Position numbers and translations under genes: made by a program. From Gymnopilus junonius (taxonomy: Eukaryota > Basidiomycota > Agaricomycetes > Agaricales > Galerinaceae), in assembly GCA_015501075.1 (NCBI GenBank), contig JADNYJ010000219.1, forward strand, positions 1-58,787: a stretch of 58,787 nt of DNA. Direction: 5' to 3'. Positions within the stretch are counted from its first letter, which is position 1, and each line of letters opens with the position of its first letter. Below, one piece after another: positions 56,655-58,787 of the stretch. Under the pieces are notes generated by a model. It was not told the origin of the DNA and made no database searches. It saw only the letters and a program-made list of their open reading frames with translations.

Positions 56655-58235
56655 TCAGAACAGATAAAAGTTGCTGGCCGGAATATCAAAAGGATCACTA
56701 TCCATTGTCAAGTCGACCTCGTCTTCTTCTCCGGGAGGCCAGTACGCTCGCCACAGTGAATCGTCATTTGAGTCCATAATCTCAAGTTTGGATGCCTTCA
56801 TAATCGACTTGTATGAATTGAGATCAGACGCCCTCCACTGATCACGTATCTGGTCGAAAACCTCCAGGACCAAGGCGTCCGAAGGACGTGCTTGCACAAA
56901 ACGTAGTGCATCGGACACTTCATCTCCAATAGGGAGATTAAACGTTAGTCGTTCTAATTTCGGCCAGTATTTCTTGTCCCCGTCGGGGCCGTTGAGCAGC
57001 ATATAAAAAATGCTCTGAACATAGCTGTCATGGGAAAAGATGGCATGTGTGATTGATCGTGTCATCTGTGCAAAATACCAAGCACTCCGGGGTGAGGAAG
57101 TCGTAGTTTGGATGAGACACAAGCATTGCAATGAAGGAAATACGTAGGGTGGAGCCCGGAATGCACTGTATCTTTCGGGAAACCGGGCGTTTTGGATGAC
57201 GAGACTTTCTAGCAAGGGTCCTCTCAACTTGGGCAACACGCGCGCCAAAAGCTCGTTGTCACTGTATCGAAGATGCCTTAAGCTGGGCATCTTGATGGGG
57301 GTGATAGAGTTTTCTGGAGTTTGGAATATATTTCCAACAATGGATAAACCGGTCAAAGCAGGCAAAGTAAGGATATTATAAAAAGTTGACCAGGGAAAGA
57401 GATATTCCATATTATTCTCTCCAGCTTCGATGCGAAGAATAGTGACATTGGAAAGTGGAGGCAGACAAACAAGCGCACTTGAGCTGTCTATCATCAAAGA
57501 TCTCAGTTTTGGCGCGCCTCCCTTGAAAATGGTGGGTTCTAGGGATTCAACCCCTTCGTTCTCACCAACTTGAAGAATATCCGGACAGAAGGCGAAATGG
57601 ACCAGATTTGGGGCAGAAGAAGATTCGAGTGAGGATGTGACTGGCGTAATTGGTGTCTCTGCGTCCGAATTTATGGTAACACGGTACCAGCGCGAGACAT
57701 GGAGTATCGCTTTCTCCAGTAGAATAAAATAATTCACCCCAGTTACCCCAGTTGACCCTCTCCCAGGGCCGTTCCTAGTTCCACAGAAATCGAACCAAAG
57801 CTCCAATTTCTGTGTTCCTGATCTCTCCAAGTAGGCTTCCAACCTATCAAGAGGAAAACGAGTGGCGTTTGGGCCATCAAAACAAAACCTTGCCCATAGC
57901 CAGGGGTAGTCAATAGAAATAGACCGCCATCGGTGGCAAACATGCGAAATAACCACTTCTATCAGTAAATGTCTCCCAGACTCTCCATCTCCTTCGTTAG
58001 GGTATCCTGATGCATAATAGAATATTATGCATGCCACTTCAGTGGGTAGTTTCAATATGGGTATCTCCCTGTTGTAGATGGTACCATAATCGGCTTGAGT
58101 CTCCGTTATCTTGCAATCTAACTGTTCCATCTTTATGGCAAGCTTGTTCCGCTTTTCTTCATATCTGCGCTTTTTCTCCAAAAGCATCGAAAGTCGCAAA
58201 TTCCTGTCTTCCGTTTCCGTAACGTCCGTGGCCAT
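56655..58235 (-). CDS. F-box protein, tail motif absent
   Basis: A single-exon gene of about 526 residues from the ATG at 58235 (MATDVTETEDRNL); an ATG 42 bases upstream is in frame and possible. A strong coiled coil (residues 8-45) precedes the F-box at about 55-115 (ILKLPTEVACIIFYYA, ISHVCHRWRSISIDYPWLW). The leucine-rich body follows the plan of its neighbours (IFKGGAPKLRSLMID, SNVTILRI, LPALTGLSI). The C-terminus lacks the DFVPWPPR tail and ends in a short acidic stretch, so this is an older or functionally separate paralogue. Confidence 0.8.
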   Translation of the reverse strand: MATDVTETEDRNLRLSMLLEKKRRYEEKRNKLAIKMEQLDCKITETQADYGTIYNREIPILKLPTEVACIIFYYASGYPNEGDGESGRHLLIEVVISHVCHRWRSISIDYPWLWARFCFDGPNATRFPLDRLEAYLERSGTQKLELWFDFCGTRNGPGRGSTGVTGVNYFILLEKAILHVSRWYRVTINSDAETPITPVTSSLESSSAPNLVHFAFCPDILQVGENEGVESLEPTIFKGGAPKLRSLMIDSSSALVCLPPLSNVTILRIEAGENNMEYLFPWSTFYNILTLPALTGLSIVGNIFQTPENSITPIKMPSLRHLRYSDNELLARVLPKLRGPLLESLVIQNARFPERYSAFRAPPYVFPSLQCLCLIQTTTSSPRSAWYFAQMTRSITHAIFSHDSYVQSIFYMLLNGPDGDKKYWPKLERLTFNLPIGDEVSDALRFVQARPSDALVLEVFDQIRDQWRASDLNSYKSIMKASKLEIMDSNDDSLWRAYWPPGEEDEVDLTMDSDPFDIPASNFYLF

Positions 58236-58277
58236 AGCAAATTGTCCTTTATGGCGAAAGCCTAATGAGTCAGTCAA

Positions 58278-58787
58278 GCTATAATACTCAAAGAATTAGT
58301 AGGATCCAGAGTAAGGAATATCGAGGAACACAGACGTCATGAACAGGCCTTGAATAATTGAGTTGAATGGCAACGGAGAGATCTACCGGCACTTACACAA
58401 CCGGTAACCGGCCAACGGTGAACGCCGGATCTCACTGGTGACCTTGTCTTTGTGTGAAGTCCTGAAGCCCGCTTGCTCGACTTTATCAATATTTTTAAAT
58501 ATTTCTAGATATATATAATGCTGAGGACGTGCACAACCACGGAAATCGCACACAATTATAAAGTTTAGTTTCTCAAAACTGGCAAGCAATCGAGCCTGTG
58601 AGTGCCTCGAGACAATGATAAGTTTAGTTGCCAACTTTTTTGATTTTTTGCAAATAGTAAAAAACAAGGAGGATCAAAAACAAGAATCGTCTCAAATACA
58701 AAAATACTGAGAACTTCCAGGAATCATGGATAAGATGAGAATGAGGCCAAGTTTCTGTACGGAATTAAAAAAGAAAAAACGCGAAGA
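58278..58787. other. Right edge of window, nothing convincing
   Basis: A/T-rich sequence with no supported gene; it may hold the promoter of the F-box gene at 56655-58235. Confidence 0.35.

Noticed and set aside
1..58787. tRNA or rRNA genes
   Set aside because: I looked for TTCGA-type B boxes with matching stems and for rRNA-like stretches and found none that fold convincingly by eye.

Overview
The window looks like nuclear DNA of a mushroom-forming basidiomycete (Agaricomycete). Genes carry many short GT-AG introns of about 45-90 nt, and the recognisable genes are typical fungal ones: a Cin1/intersectin-type endocytic scaffold, a HAL/NPR-type kinase, CDC73, an Arg82-type inositol polyphosphate multikinase and ATG15. 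Much of the rest is a lineage-specific F-box family. No species is named because nothing in the sequence fixes one.

Layout. 1-4360 and about 24570-29240 are the arms of a large inverted duplication. They are two copies of a repeat element; the right copy seems complete (about 24570-30580), the left one runs off the window edge. Between the arms lie an EH/WH2 paralogue of Cin1 (minus, 4684-6850), a MITE (7157-7393), a second terminal-inverted-repeat stretch (7515-8272), a minus-strand F-box cluster (8371-14420) and the large Cin1-like gene (plus, 15293-23463) followed by a WH2 relic. Right of the element come another WH2 relic (30950-31800), three decayed F-box loci (32413-39716), the HAL kinase and CDC73 (40041-44084), a small acidic-protein gene, the multikinase, a secreted His-rich protein, a FAR1/MULE-like zinc-domain fragment, a conserved unknown, an intact F-box gene, ATG15 and a last F-box gene.

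The most interesting object is the repeat element. It has two divergent TATA boxes in its middle. From each, tandem non-coding modules run outward. Several modules carry intron-like signals and a conserved hairpin whose stem bases co-vary between modules. A G/C-rich terminal inverted repeat closes it on both sides. It fits no transposon class I know and could be a modular structured non-coding RNA locus. This rests on reading alone and needs covariation analysis and RNA data.

Caution: at least eight otherwise convincing genes or paralogues, including core ones, contain single-base deletions, mostly in short homopolymers. This suggests systematic sequencing or assembly errors, so a single frameshift here is weak evidence for a pseudogene.
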